Source of the DNA: Rhizobium sp. 16-488-2b
GTDB taxonomy: Bacteria; Pseudomonadota; Alphaproteobacteria; Rhizobiales; Rhizobiaceae
Length of the DNA: 64,000 bases
Assembly (NCBI RefSeq): GCF_017741815.1
Contig: NZ_JAGHMF010000002.1
Span: forward strand, 1 to 64,000
Direction of reading: 5' to 3'
Under the pieces are notes generated by a model. That model was not told the origin of the DNA, ran no database searches, and worked only from the letters and a program-made list of their open reading frames with translations. This document shows positions 18,015-26,666 of this stretch, in pieces. Positions within the stretch are counted from its first letter, which is position 1, and every line of letters begins with the position of its first letter. The position numbers and the translations under genes are program-made.

Positions 18015-18851
18015 TCAGCCCCTTGTGAAATCCGCCTCCGTCAGCGGAACGGGCCGGTAGCCATCAATGTCGGCGATATCGTATTCGCAGCCGAGTGCGG
18101 CCGCCACCAGGGCTTCGCCGGATTTCGACATCAGCGCCGGATCGCGCCAGAGGCCTGAAATGATGCGGCCGATGAACTGAGGGGATTCGGAGTTGGAGAG
18201 GTCGAAGAAGGCTGAGTTCTCCATCACCGCTTCGGTGCGGACCAGACCGGGATAGAGTGAGACGGCCGCGACATCGTGCGGGCGCAGGTCATGGGCGAAA
18301 TCGGCGGCCATCTTGTCGGCTGCGGCCTTGGAGATACCGTAGATGGCGTTGCCATCATAAAAGCGCGACGCCCAGAACGAGATGTTGACGATCAGGCCGC
18401 GCCCATTGGCGACCATCATCGGCGCCACCGCGCGCGACATCAAAAAGGCGGCCCTCAGCGCCGTGCCGATCATGGCGTCCCAGCGCCAAATAGGCTGCTC
18501 CCAGAAGGCGCGCGGCCAGGTGAAATCGCCATTCTCGACCATGTTTTCATAGCCCGGCCAGGCGTTGTTCACGAGGATATCCAGCTTGCCGCCGTGCCTT
18601 ATGGTTTCGGCGACACGATGGGTGTCGGCGTCGTTGGCATGGTCGCAATGGTGAATGACGACGCGGCCGGGCAGCGTGGCGGCTTCGTGGGCGAGACTTT
18701 CGAGCGACCCAGGACGCTCGCCTGCCGTGTCGGTCTCGTGTTGCGTTCGGCCCGTGACGTGGACGGTAGCACCCTCGGCGAGCAGCGCAAGCGCAATGCC
18801 GCGACCGACGCCGCGGCTTGCGCCGGTGACCAATGCGACGGTGTCTTTCAT
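18015..18851 (-). CDS. Short-chain dehydrogenase/reductase
   Basis: A 278-residue SDR enzyme resembling the DHRS1-type group. The NAD(P)-binding motif TGASRGVGRGIA is at residues 9-20. LVNNAWPG stands for the usual NNAG segment, NISFWAS supplies the catalytic Ser, and YGISKAAA gives the YxxxK pair. An Arg right after the glycine motif region (TGRTQHE) favours NADPH. Substrate unknown. GGAG lies six bases before the ATG. It is monocistronic, flanked on both sides by mosaic repeats. Confidence 0.85.
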   Translation of the reverse strand: MKDTVALVTGASRGVGRGIALALLAEGATVHVTGRTQHETDTAGERPGSLESLAHEAATLPGRVVIHHCDHANDADTHRVAETIRHGGKLDILVNNAWPGYENMVENGDFTWPRAFWEQPIWRWDAMIGTALRAAFLMSRAVAPMMVANGRGLIVNISFWASRFYDGNAIYGISKAAADKMAADFAHDLRPHDVAAVSLYPGLVRTEAVMENSAFFDLSNSESPQFIGRIISGLWRDPALMSKSGEALVAAALGCEYDIADIDGYRPVPLTEADFTRG

Positions 18852-18908
18852 GGTTCGCTCCCCCCCTGTAGCGTCGATGACTTAGCGTGGAAACGCCGGC
18901 GTCTGCGG

Positions 18909-19091
18909 CCCCCTCATCCGGCTGCCGCCACCTTCTCCCCGTCGGGGAGAAGAGACTCGTGGCAGAGCCTCGCGATATTCTCACCTACATGCCGGCTTGA
19001 AATCAACGCTCGACGAGGAGCAACGCGGCACCACCAGCCCCTTCTCCCCAACGGGGAGAAGTGCCGGAGCGACAGCGAGGCGATGAGGGGG
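18909..19091. repeat. Rhizobial mosaic element of a second family
   Basis: About 183 bp with inverted ends: CCCCCTCATCCGGCTGCCG at the left and CGAGGCGATGAGGGGG at the right. Internal CTTCTCCCCGTCGGGGAGAAG and CTTCTCCCCAACGGGGAGAAG form two strong hairpins. Its layout is that of the rhizobial intergenic mosaic elements (RIME), and it differs from the TTACCCCCC family elsewhere in this window. Confidence 0.6.
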
Positions 19092-19367
19092 TGGAGCGGG
19101 AGCGACGCCCTGAGCGGCAAGCGAAGGGCACTCAACCCTCACCTCTCCTCTTGCAAACTCATCTCCACCTAACACCACTTCGCCGGTTTTCGAATTGACA
19201 GCCCCGCGTCAACATGATTGATCCGATGCAGGTTTCGAGTGCCTGCCGCCTGCAGACGCAAGTCACGGTAAAAGCTCGACGTGGATATCATCTCACCCTC
19301 GAAGCATTTCGTTGGTGGCAATGCAGGCTCCCTCCTCAATCGAAATGCCTCATATGAGGAGTGCGTG
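19092..19367. other. Non-coding upstream region of the MATE gene
   Basis: No gene is supported here. The stretch runs from the mosaic element to the MATE start and presumably holds its promoter. GAGGAG at about 19357 serves as ribosome site for the ATG at 19368. Confidence 0.5.
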
Positions 19368-20738
19368 ATGTCTGCGAGACAATCACCCGACAATCGATTC
19401 CTGACCGCGCCGGTGGGCCGGATCTTTGCCACGACCGCCTTGCCGATGGTGGCCATCATGACGATGAACGGCCTGCTCGGTATCGTCGATGCCGCCTTTC
19501 TTGGACGCTTTGTCGGGGAAGAGGCCATAGCGGCCATCAGCATCGCGTTTCCCATACTGCTTGTGACCATCGCTCTTTCGACGCTTGTCGGCAGCGGCAT
19601 GTCCAGCCTGCTTGCGAGACAGCTCGGCGCCGGTGCGCGCGAAGAGGCGGATGCGACCTTTGCCCGGGCGCATGGCCTGGCCATCATGATCGGCCTGGCG
19701 CTGATCCTGCTCTTCCTTATCGGTGGCTGGATGTTTGCAACGCGGATGGCGGGAGCTGCGGAGCCAGTTGCCAGGATGGCGTGGGTGTTCCTGATGATCA
19801 CTCTTCTCGGCACGCCGATGCAGTTCCTGCTCGGTATCCATGCGGATGCCTGGCGCAACGAAGGCCGGGCGGGTAGCATGGCGCTGATGTCGCTTGGCGT
19901 GACAGCCATCAACATCCTCTTCAACTACATCCTGATCGTGCCGTTTGCGATGGGCGTTGCGGGGTCGGCCTTGAGCACCGTTTTGGCGCAAGGAGCGGGC
20001 CTTGCTCTCCTCATCGAGGGGCGACGACGGTCCCGGGAGATGATGCCGCTTGGCGTCTTGCGGCGGAACGCGTGGCATGGACAATGGGGGCAGATCGCCG
20101 CACTCGGCGCTCCCGTCAGCCTCACCTTCCTGGGGATGGCGCTGACGGCGACCTGCGTGGTTCTTGCGCTGCCGGCCTCAGGCGAAGACCATTCACAGGC
20201 TGTTGCGGCCTATGGGATCATCACGCGCATTCTCGGTTTCGCCTTCCTGCCGCCCATGGCCGCAGCGCTCGCCATGCAGAGCATCGTGGGCAACAATGTC
20301 GGAGCCGGGCGCTGGGATCGCGCCGACCAGGTTCTGCGGATCGCCGCGGTAATCGCCTTCATCTACGGAGCCGCCGTCGAACTGCTGCTTGTGACACAAG
20401 GCAAAATGATCGCCTCCGCCTTCATCGCCGATACCGGCGTCATCGAGGAGGTTGCCAGGATTCTCAAACCGATGGCGGCGCTCTATCTGTTTTCGGGACC
20501 GGTCTTGGTGCTCGCGCTTTACTTCCAGGCTATTGGCCGGCCTCTGCAGGCCGGGCTTCTGACGCTGATGAAGTCCTTCGTGCTTGTTCCTGTTGCGATC
20601 ATCGTCATTGCCGCTTTGCTGGACAGAACGGCCATCTGGTTCGCCTTTCCGATCGCTGACGGGCTGACCGTGGCGATCGCTGCGGTGGTTCTCGGCGCCG
20701 TCGCGATACGCGGCGGAGAGCGGATGAGACAGGGGTGA
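19368..20738 (+). CDS. MATE-family multidrug efflux protein
   Basis: A 456-residue inner-membrane protein with about twelve predicted helices in two similar halves (MatE domains near residues 20-180 and 240-400). It should export cationic drugs or metabolites in exchange for Na+ or H+. The first half has MTMNGLLGIVDAAFLG and STLVGSGMSSLLARQLGAG, and the second ITRILGFAFLPPMAAALAMQ. The length fits the family (about 450). The ATG at 19368 has GAGGAG six bases upstream. There is no adjacent regulator on the same strand; the convergent AraC gene ends nearby. Confidence 0.9.
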   Translation: MSARQSPDNRFLTAPVGRIFATTALPMVAIMTMNGLLGIVDAAFLGRFVGEEAIAAISIAFPILLVTIALSTLVGSGMSSLLARQLGAGAREEADATFARAHGLAIMIGLALILLFLIGGWMFATRMAGAAEPVARMAWVFLMITLLGTPMQFLLGIHADAWRNEGRAGSMALMSLGVTAINILFNYILIVPFAMGVAGSALSTVLAQGAGLALLIEGRRRSREMMPLGVLRRNAWHGQWGQIAALGAPVSLTFLGMALTATCVVLALPASGEDHSQAVAAYGIITRILGFAFLPPMAAALAMQSIVGNNVGAGRWDRADQVLRIAAVIAFIYGAAVELLLVTQGKMIASAFIADTGVIEEVARILKPMAALYLFSGPVLVLALYFQAIGRPLQAGLLTLMKSFVLVPVAIIVIAALLDRTAIWFAFPIADGLTVAIAAVVLGAVAIRGGERMRQG

Positions 20739-20771
20739 TGGAGCCCGCCCGCCGTCGGGCGTGAAAGCGCG

Positions 20772-20796
20772 GGAGCCGCCCAATAGTGGCGGCTCC
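20772..20796. terminator. Hairpin between convergent genes
   Basis: GGAGCCGCC (20772-20780) pairs perfectly with GGCGGCTCC (20788-20796) around a 7-base loop, between the MATE and AraC stops. There is no T-run, so it may act as a shared 3' stabiliser or weak terminator. Confidence 0.4.
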
Positions 20797-20814
20797 TGCG
20801 AAACACCCAGATAC

Positions 20815-21786
20815 TTAGCCCGCAAATGCGGGATCGCGCGATACCGGCTCAACCTCATCGCTGGCATCCACTCCGTTCACCGCCGCCCTATAGGCCGACG
20901 GCGATCTCCCATTCACCCGTTTGAAGGCGTTGCTGAAGGCGCTTTCGGAGGTGTAGCCGAGCGAGCGGGCGACCGAGGCGATGGGGGTGCGGGCTTCGCG
21001 GAGCGCCCGTTCGGCAAGGCGCATGCGCCACTCGGTGAGATAGGCAAACGGGGCGATACCCGAGACCGCTTTGAAATGCACGGCAAACGAGGTGCGCGAC
21101 ATGGCGCAGGCGCTGGCGAGTTCCTCCAGGTGCCAGGCGCGCGCGGGTTCGCCATGCATGAGGCGCAGCGCGGGCGCGATCCTGGGTTCCGCCAGCGCCT
21201 TCAGCCAGCCGGCGGGCATGCGGTCGGCGGCGCTCAAATGCGAGCGCAGGATCTCGATGAAGAGCAGCTGGGTCAGCTGCGCGGAGGCAAGGGCGGCACC
21301 CGGCTGGCCGATATCGCGCTCCTCGATCAGCCGGTCGAGCAGCCAGCGGAAGATGGCGGCCTGCGGCGAGGCGGCGCGGGTGTGGATCCAGTTGGGCAGG
21401 ATATCCGACAGCAGGCCGCCCCTTAGCGGATCGAGCGCGACATGGCCGCCGATATGGGCAAAATCATTGCCATCTCCCAGCGTCACCAGCCGCCGTCCCG
21501 TGCCCGTGAAGATGCTCATGGCGTCGACGGGCTGAAGCGCGGGATCGCTCGAGAGAACAAAGCTGCGCTTCCTGGCGAGCAGGCCGACGTCTCCTTCCTC
21601 GAAACGGATCGGCTCGGCCTCGCCCTCCAGCGTCACCCAGCAGCCGCCCTTCACCACCGCGAAAAACTTGATCTTGTCGCGCCCCGGAAAGGCGATTGAC
21701 CAGGGGCCACCAGCGGTGAAGCCGCCGGTGACGATCGCCTCGGCTTTCGTCAGGCTCAGGACATCGGAGAAGGGATCAGCCAGCAT
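20815..21786 (-). CDS. AraC-family regulator with cupin sensor
   Basis: A 323-residue regulator. The N-terminal 180 residues form a cupin-type (AraC-binding-like cupin_6) sensor (FFAVVKGGCWVTLEGE, FEEGDVGLLARK). The C-terminal 100 residues carry two helix-turn-helix motifs (WHLEELASACAMSRTSFAVH and TPIASVARSLGYTSESAFSN). It is divergent from the reductase gene at 21908, with 121 bases between the starts, and probably controls it. Homologues often activate a neighbouring oxidoreductase. An ATG at 21825 would extend it by 13 residues, but neither start has a convincing ribosome site. Confidence 0.88.
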   Translation of the reverse strand: MLADPFSDVLSLTKAEAIVTGGFTAGGPWSIAFPGRDKIKFFAVVKGGCWVTLEGEAEPIRFEEGDVGLLARKRSFVLSSDPALQPVDAMSIFTGTGRRLVTLGDGNDFAHIGGHVALDPLRGGLLSDILPNWIHTRAASPQAAIFRWLLDRLIEERDIGQPGAALASAQLTQLLFIEILRSHLSAADRMPAGWLKALAEPRIAPALRLMHGEPARAWHLEELASACAMSRTSFAVHFKAVSGIAPFAYLTEWRMRLAERALREARTPIASVARSLGYTSESAFSNAFKRVNGRSPSAYRAAVNGVDASDEVEPVSRDPAFAG

Positions 21787-21907
21787 TGTCGAACTATCGC
21801 GCAAGTGATGCGGATTTTCAAGCATTCACAGTACGGGCCTGGCTGCCTACCTTTCCGTGATCGAGTTCGCCGCGATCCGATGCGGCGGCAGGAGCATGAG
21901 GCAAGTT

Positions 21908-22945
21908 ATGATGACTGATAATAGAGACACGCTCGTTCTCGTTACCGGCGGCACCGGGTTCATCGCGCAATATTGCATGCTGGCGCTGCTGAAAGACGGT
22001 TACCGCGTGCGCACGACCATCCGTTCACCCGGGCGGGAGGACGAGGTGCGGGCGCATCTGAAAGTCGGCGGCGTCGATGCCGGTGACCGGCTGTCCTTCG
22101 CGATCGCCGATCTCGACCATGACGAGGGCTGGAAAGAGGCGGCAGCCGGCTGCACCTATGTGATGCACGGCGCCTCGCCGACGCCATCCGGCGACCAGAC
22201 GCGCGAAGAGGACTGGATCGAGCCGGCCGTCAACGGCAATCTCAGGGTGCTCAGGGCGGCGCGCGATGCCGGTGTCAGGCGGGTCGTGTTGACGTCGGCC
22301 TTCGGGGCCATCGGCGTCGGCCACGGGCCGGACCACCGGCGGCCGTTCGACGAGACCGACTGGAGCAACCTTGAAGGCAATGTCGCGCCCTATCAGAAAT
22401 CGAAGACACTGTCGGAGCGCGCCGCCTGGGACTTCATTGCCCGCGAGGGCCAGGGCATGGAGCTTTCGGCGGTCAATCCGGTCGCGGTCTACGGCCCGGT
22501 TCTCGGCGCCGACTATTCGCACTCGATCCGGCTGATCGCCAACATGATGAAGGGGCAGCCGGGCTGCGTGAACGTCAATTCCTGCTGCGTCGACGTACGC
22601 GATGTGGCGGACCTGCACTTGCGCTGCATGACCGACCCCGCCGCCAAAGGCGAGCGCTTCCTCGCGACCGTCGGCGACAGCCTATGGATGGTCGAGGTCG
22701 CGAAGCTGCTGCGGCAAAGGCTGGGTGCGGCGGCGGCCAAGGTCTCGACCGATGTCTGGCCCGACGAGCAGGTACGCATCGCCGGCGAGACGAATGCGCA
22801 GCTGAAGGCGGTGGTGCCGCTCCTCAACTACGACATGAACGCGACGGGCAAGAAGGCCGAGCGCCTGCTGGGGTGGACGCCGCGCACAAGGGAAGAGGCG
22901 ATCGTTGCCTGCGCCGAGAGTTTGCTTCGGCTTGGGTTGGTGTAG
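21908..22945 (+). CDS. NAD(P)-dependent epimerase/dihydroflavonol-reductase-like enzyme
   Basis: A 345-residue extended short-chain dehydrogenase, similar to dihydroflavonol 4-reductase and aldehyde/ketone reductases. VLVTGGTGFIAQYCMLALL is the Rossmann motif at residues 10-28, and YQKSKTLSERAAW is the YxxxK active site. MHGASPTP and AVNPVAVYGPVLG are further family marks. It probably reduces a carbonyl with NADPH. GAGG lies before the ATG at 21908; an ATG at 21911 is equally possible. The divergent AraC-type gene is its likely regulator. Confidence 0.87.
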   Translation: MMTDNRDTLVLVTGGTGFIAQYCMLALLKDGYRVRTTIRSPGREDEVRAHLKVGGVDAGDRLSFAIADLDHDEGWKEAAAGCTYVMHGASPTPSGDQTREEDWIEPAVNGNLRVLRAARDAGVRRVVLTSAFGAIGVGHGPDHRRPFDETDWSNLEGNVAPYQKSKTLSERAAWDFIAREGQGMELSAVNPVAVYGPVLGADYSHSIRLIANMMKGQPGCVNVNSCCVDVRDVADLHLRCMTDPAAKGERFLATVGDSLWMVEVAKLLRQRLGAAAAKVSTDVWPDEQVRIAGETNAQLKAVVPLLNYDMNATGKKAERLLGWTPRTREEAIVACAESLLRLGLV

Positions 22946-22983
22946 GGGACGATCGGCCTTGGCCGCTCTCGTAGAGACACGGT

Positions 22984-23388
22984 CTACGTCGTGGGCGATA
23001 TCAGCCTGACACCAGGGAAATAGGTTAGATAGCGGCCGATGTCGCGCGTCAGTATCGGCAGGTTCTGGACCGCCGCCTGCGCGCCGATCATGAAATCCGG
23101 AAGAACGCCGGTGCGTGAACCGCCGGCGCGACGATAGTCGGTGAAGACCTTGCCGGCCAGGAAAAGTGCGGCGCGCGGCATCGGCGCCCAGACAAGTTCA
23201 GCCGAATCCATGAACGCATCGAGCTCCTCGATGCGTTCATAGCGGACCGCGAGTTCGGCGTAGATGACGTCGTTTATCAGCAAGGGGCCCTCCAGGCTTG
23301 CAGCCTCGAGCTGGCCTATCGACCAGCTGGCCCAGACCGGGTCGTTGGTCACCAGATCAAGCAGGACGTTGGTGTCGACAAGTGTCAT
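22984..23388 (-). CDS. vapC: PIN-domain toxin, VapC type
   Basis: A 134-residue PIN ribonuclease, the toxin of a type II toxin-antitoxin pair. The acidic metal-binding residues are present: VDTNVLLD at the start, YAELAV in the middle, LPDFMIGA and TRDIGRY near the end. VapC toxins inactivate translation by cutting tRNA or rRNA. The ATG overlaps the antitoxin stop by four bases (ATGA), giving coupled translation. The subgroup resembles FitB-type PIN proteins. All active-site residues look intact, so the toxin is probably functional. Confidence 0.9.
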   Translation of the reverse strand: MTLVDTNVLLDLVTNDPVWASWSIGQLEAASLEGPLLINDVIYAELAVRYERIEELDAFMDSAELVWAPMPRAALFLAGKVFTDYRRAGGSRTGVLPDFMIGAQAAVQNLPILTRDIGRYLTYFPGVRLISPTT

Positions 23389-23630
23389 TCCTCGGCACGG
23401 GCCTCACCACGGGTGAGCGCCATGATCGCATCGGTATCAAGGCCGGCGCCGGCGTGTCCCCGAAGCTTCTCGAAACGGCTGACAGGCTTCTCGCTGTCCG
23501 CCCTTGTCAGCACAATGCTGCCGTCCTCGGCTCGATGAAAATCGACCTGGCTTCCCGCCGTGATGCCAAGCAGATCGCGCACCGCCTTCGGAATCGTTAC
23601 CTGCCCTTTCGATGTCACTGTGGTCGACAT
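23385..23630 (-). CDS. vapB: AbrB/MazE-type antitoxin, VapB type
   Basis: An 81-residue antitoxin. The N-terminal swapped-hairpin DNA-binding domain reads TTVTSKGQVTIPKAVRDLLG, the classic SpoVT/AbrB pattern. The C-terminus (SRFEKLRGHAGAG) should wrap around the PIN toxin. It neutralises VapC and represses its own promoter, and two direct repeats upstream are the likely operator. AGGA lies six bases before the ATG. The order antitoxin then toxin is standard. Confidence 0.9.
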   Translation of the reverse strand: MSTTVTSKGQVTIPKAVRDLLGITAGSQVDFHRAEDGSIVLTRADSEKPVSRFEKLRGHAGAGLDTDAIMALTRGEARAEE

Positions 23631-23641
23631 GCTGCGTCCTC

Positions 23642-23669
23642 GTAATACCTGCCTTTCTTAAGGTAATAC
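23642..23669 (-). promoter_or_regulatory. Probable VapB operator
   Basis: GTAATAC occurs at 23642-23648 and again at 23663-23669, exactly 21 bp apart, two helical turns. They lie 12-39 bases before the antitoxin start, where an autorepressor would bind. Confidence 0.45.
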
Positions 23670-23702
23670 GCCCATTGTTTCAGATCAACTGTCGCCCGTC
23701 GT

Positions 23703-24128
23703 TCACTCGAACGGCTCGAACCACAGCACGCCAGCGACCTCGGAAGTGCCGCCGGAATCGTTGGGGTGGGTGATGCCGTTCATGACTTTCACTTCGGCGA
23801 AGTCGAAGGGGCTGACGCCTTCGAGGACGGCGACGTTGATGCCGAACTGGCTGGTGTTGGAGCGGCGCTGGTGGTGGGTGTAGATGCCGCAGGTCTTGCA
23901 GAAGTAGTGCTTCGCCGTGCCGGTGTGGAACTGGTAGAGCGTCAGATTGTCCTCGCCCTCGACGAACTCGATGTCGTCGAGATTGGCGGAGGCGGCGATG
24001 GCGCCGCGCATGCGGCAGTAGGAGCAGGTGCAGCGGCGAATGGTGTTGAATTCGTCCGTCAGCCGCACCTTGAACTTTACCGTGCCGCAGTGGCAGGCGG
24101 CGTTATGCTGGGGTCTCGTGTCGGTCAT
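23703..24128 (-). CDS. GFA/CENP-V-fold zinc protein
   Basis: A 141-residue protein of the glutathione-dependent formaldehyde-activating (GFA) family. Its zinc ligands are visible as CHCGTVKFK, CTCSYCRMRG and YFCKTCGIYTHH. Some members help glutathione react with formaldehyde, and most are uncharacterised. No formaldehyde-oxidation gene lies nearby, so the activity should not be assumed. It is soluble. It lies just downstream of the small kinase gene (69 bases) on the same strand, so co-transcription is possible. Confidence 0.86.
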   Translation of the reverse strand: MTDTRPQHNAACHCGTVKFKVRLTDEFNTIRRCTCSYCRMRGAIAASANLDDIEFVEGEDNLTLYQFHTGTAKHYFCKTCGIYTHHQRRSNTSQFGINVAVLEGVSPFDFAEVKVMNGITHPNDSGGTSEVAGVLWFEPFE

Positions 24129-24197
24129 GGGGGCGTCCTTGTGATGCCGTAGAAGTGTTTGAGGCGGGTGCCGGCCGCGGTATCGGATCGTCTGTCG

Positions 24198-24728
24198 TTA
24201 GCCGGATGCGGCGCATCTCGCCAGGATGTCGTCGATGACGGAGGCAAGCGGCGCGGTGGCGTCGATGACTGTGGCAGCGGACGGTATGTCTTCCTTGGTC
24301 GCGTGCAGCCGCAGGACAAGTTGCTGTTCGGCGGGGGTTGCGCCGAATTCATCGTCGGGCCTCGTTGCCAGTCTCTTCATCAGCGTGTCCGCATCGACGT
24401 CGAGGACGAAAACGTGGTCGAACAGATCGATGAAACGATCGAAATTCCTGGAGCCGCCACAGAAGAAGGAGATCGCGTTGCTTTGGTCATCGACCAGGGT
24501 TTTCACCTTGTCGATGTTCCAGAGATGGTGCCTGTGACCGAAGGCGACATCAGCCGCATTCTGCCTGCGCGCAGCATCGCTCAGGGGCTCGCCTGTCATC
24601 GGATCGCCTTTATAGGCGAGCTCGCGGTCGCCATGGACGACATGGTAGCCGCGCTGTTGCAAGCCTGACGCAACCGAGGTCTTGCCCGTGCCGGACACGC
24701 CTTCGATCAGAACGTTTCTGACGCCCAT
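24198..24728 (-). CDS. P-loop nucleotide-kinase-like protein
   Basis: A 176-residue P-loop protein. GVSGTGKTSVASGL is the Walker A at residues 9-22. HVVHGDRELAYKGDP follows where kinases of this class bind substrate, and FDHVFVLDVDADTLMKRLATR is the helix carrying the LID-type arginines. It resembles small nucleoside, gluconate or shikimate kinase relatives without matching one. The ATG at 24728 is used; an extension to 24773 adds residues unlike the family. The phosphorylated substrate is unknown. Confidence 0.78.
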   Translation of the reverse strand: MGVRNVLIEGVSGTGKTSVASGLQQRGYHVVHGDRELAYKGDPMTGEPLSDAARRQNAADVAFGHRHHLWNIDKVKTLVDDQSNAISFFCGGSRNFDRFIDLFDHVFVLDVDADTLMKRLATRPDDEFGATPAEQQLVLRLHATKEDIPSAATVIDATAPLASVIDDILARCAASG

Positions 24729-24930
24729 TTTGCTCTCATTCGACAGATCACAGGTATTGTTGGCGAGGCACACAGACTAGCGGTGCCGGGGGTGCCTTCT
24801 AGCGTAGAATTCTATCATATTTTCGACAGTGAGATTGGGGCTTGGTGCGAAGCGGTGTGTTGAGATGGAGTGCTCGTCCCGGGTTCAACTTGTGGCTTCT
24901 GCCGGTCGATCGTTGACGTCGTGCCGTGGG

Positions 24931-25085
24931 GTACCCCCCTCTGTCCTGCCGGACATCTCCCCCACAAGGGGGGAGATCGACTCGTTGCGAGGTTTTTGCC
25001 AAACGTTGAGGTCGGAACGAGCGGGTGCGCCCAGCCAATCTCCCCACCTGTGGGGGAGATGCCCGGCAGGGCAGAGGCGGGTATC
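24931..25085. repeat. Rhizobial mosaic element (copy B), complete
   Basis: About 155 bp with long inverted ends: GTACCCCCCTCTGTCCTGCC at the left and GGCAGGGCAGAGGCGGGTA at the right. Two internal hairpins (CATCTCCCCCACAAGGGGGGA and the mirrored copy) lie within. It is nearly identical to the copy at 37709. Confidence 0.72.
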
Positions 25086-25524
25086 ACGCCGCAAAACCTG
25101 AATGAAAGGCGACGGCAGCAGGCGGAGCACGAACGACACACCACAAAACCCCGCGCCGGAGACCTCTCCGCGACGGCATAACAAGCTGGGAATGGGCAGG
25201 CGGTGGTCGGTATAAGATAGAAGTGTCAGGCGATATCGCCTGCCCGATCGCATCGAGGTTTCCGGATATCCAGGCCGACAGGAGCGTCTCTCGGCCTTTC
25301 GCTTCCGGATGGATGGGAGATCCTGACGACCCGATCATCCACCTTTCAACAACCATCACCGAACGCCGGGCTTGCGCCCTGATGTGTCAGATCCGGTTCG
25401 CGACCCGGCTCCCTGTCCAATGACGGCATCAGTATGAGAGCGACGATTGCGGCGGGGATGGATGGGGACGATGAAATCTGCAAACGACTGATATCGCGGT
25501 GATTTCTTTCGCCGCGCAATAAAA
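25086..25524. other. Non-coding stretch, no gene supported
   Basis: Short open frames exist but none has a ribosome site, typical codon use or a recognisable product. I see no terminator with a T-run either. Confidence 0.5.
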
Positions 25525-26046
25525 TTATCCCCGTGAGGCTGATCTCTCGGCCTCGGCGCGGCGGAGCGTTTCGGCTACGAAGGCGCTCTTGCCGCCGGTG
25601 TAGTGATCCCAGTCGCCGGCGGCGTCCTCGGCGAGGCGCTGCTTCAGCGTCTGGTATTCGGCGGCGCGGTCCGGGTGGAGGCGGAGGTGGTCGCGGAAGA
25701 GGAGGCGGTCGTGGTGGGCGGGGTTGGCCTCGAGGCAGAGGTAGAGGCGCAGGCCGTAGCCTTCGTGCTCGCGGGTGAATGGCAGGCGGCCGTCGCCGTG
25801 CGGGTCGCCGTGGGCGCGGAAGCCGGAGAGCGCGAGTTTATCGGCGAGGGTAGCGAGTGCAGTGGCGTCGATGAGGACGGCGTCGAGGTCGATCTTCGGC
25901 TTGGCGGCGAGGCCGGGTACGGCGGTGCTGCCGATGTGCTCGACAGCAAGGATGAGGCCGGGCGCGAGCAACAGGAGTTCGTCGCGCGCGGCCTGGAAGA
26001 GCGAGGGCCAACGCGGATCATACTGGATAACCCGGATCGGCCGCAT
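25525..26046 (-). CDS. GrpB-family (UPF0157) nucleotidyltransferase-fold protein
   Basis: A 173-residue GrpB/UPF0157 protein. The family marks are clear: RVIQYDPRWPSLF at the start, then EHIGSTAVPGLAAKPKIDLD, whose GS and DLD positions match the nucleotidyltransferase active-site pattern, and LRLHPDRAAEYQTLKQRLA. Some relatives are fused to CoaE, but the biochemical role is not settled. It starts five bases after the phnN stop and should be the last gene of the phosphonate transport and processing unit, so a role near phosphonate or nucleotide metabolism is worth considering. Confidence 0.85.
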   Translation of the reverse strand: MRPIRVIQYDPRWPSLFQAARDELLLLAPGLILAVEHIGSTAVPGLAAKPKIDLDAVLIDATALATLADKLALSGFRAHGDPHGDGRLPFTREHEGYGLRLYLCLEANPAHHDRLLFRDHLRLHPDRAAEYQTLKQRLAEDAAGDWDHYTGGKSAFVAETLRRAEAERSASRG

Positions 26047-26051
26047 CGTCG

Positions 26052-26666
26052 TCAGCCGATTTCCTGGAGGAAGCCCTCGAGGACTTCGACCATGCGGCGT
26101 TCGCCCTGTTCCAAGGACCCACTATTGTCGAGATCGACGACGTCGTAATCGCCGCGTACGGTGAGCGGGCCGCGCGCCAGGCGGGCCATGATGTCCTCGT
26201 GGGTCTCGCGGCCGCGGGCCTCCAGCCGGCTTGCCAGCACCTCGGCGCGGGCGGTGACGTTGATCACCTTCAGGCGCGGGAAGACGGCGTGGAAATGGTG
26301 CAGCGCCGAGCGCGAGCCGTTGGCGATGACGAGGCTTCCGGCTGACAGCGACACCGAGACTTCCGAGGGGATGCCATACTTCAGGCCGTGGGCTTCCCAC
26401 CAGACGGAGAAGCTGCCCGCCTGCTCCATCGAGGCGAAGCCCTGGGGCGAGACAGCGAGATGATCCTCGCCGCCGGCATCGTGATCGCGGGTGATGACGC
26501 GGCGGACGAAATGGACGTCCTGTCGCTGCCTGAAATGCCGGGCGGCTGCCGCCATCAACGTGTCCTTGCCGGCGCCGGAGGGGCCGACCACGACCACCAT
26601 GATGCCGTGCTCGGTGCCGGGAACGACATGGGGCTCGTGCGAGGGGTGCGTTTCGTGCGCGGTCAT
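26052..26666 (-). CDS. phnN: Ribose 1,5-bisphosphokinase
   Basis: A 204-residue kinase that converts ribose 1,5-bisphosphate to PRPP, the last step of phosphonate breakdown by C-P lyase. It has a guanylate-kinase-like fold: Walker A VGPSGAGKDTL near residue 27, VRRVITRDHDAGGEDH as the substrate segment, and RAEVLASRLEARGRE as the lid. The first 20 residues are a His-rich extension. The start overlaps the phnM stop by four bases (ATGA), so the two are translationally coupled. Confidence 0.93.
   Translation of the reverse strand: MTAHETHPSHEPHVVPGTEHGIMVVVVGPSGAGKDTLMAAAARHFRQRQDVHFVRRVITRDHDAGGEDHLAVSPQGFASMEQAGSFSVWWEAHGLKYGIPSEVSVSLSAGSLVIANGSRSALHHFHAVFPRLKVINVTARAEVLASRLEARGRETHEDIMARLARGPLTVRGDYDVVDLDNSGSLEQGERRMVEVLEGFLQEIG

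Noticed and set aside
25223..25423. Short open frame of 66 codons
   Set aside because: There is no ribosome site and no similarity I recognise, and the surrounding region looks non-coding.
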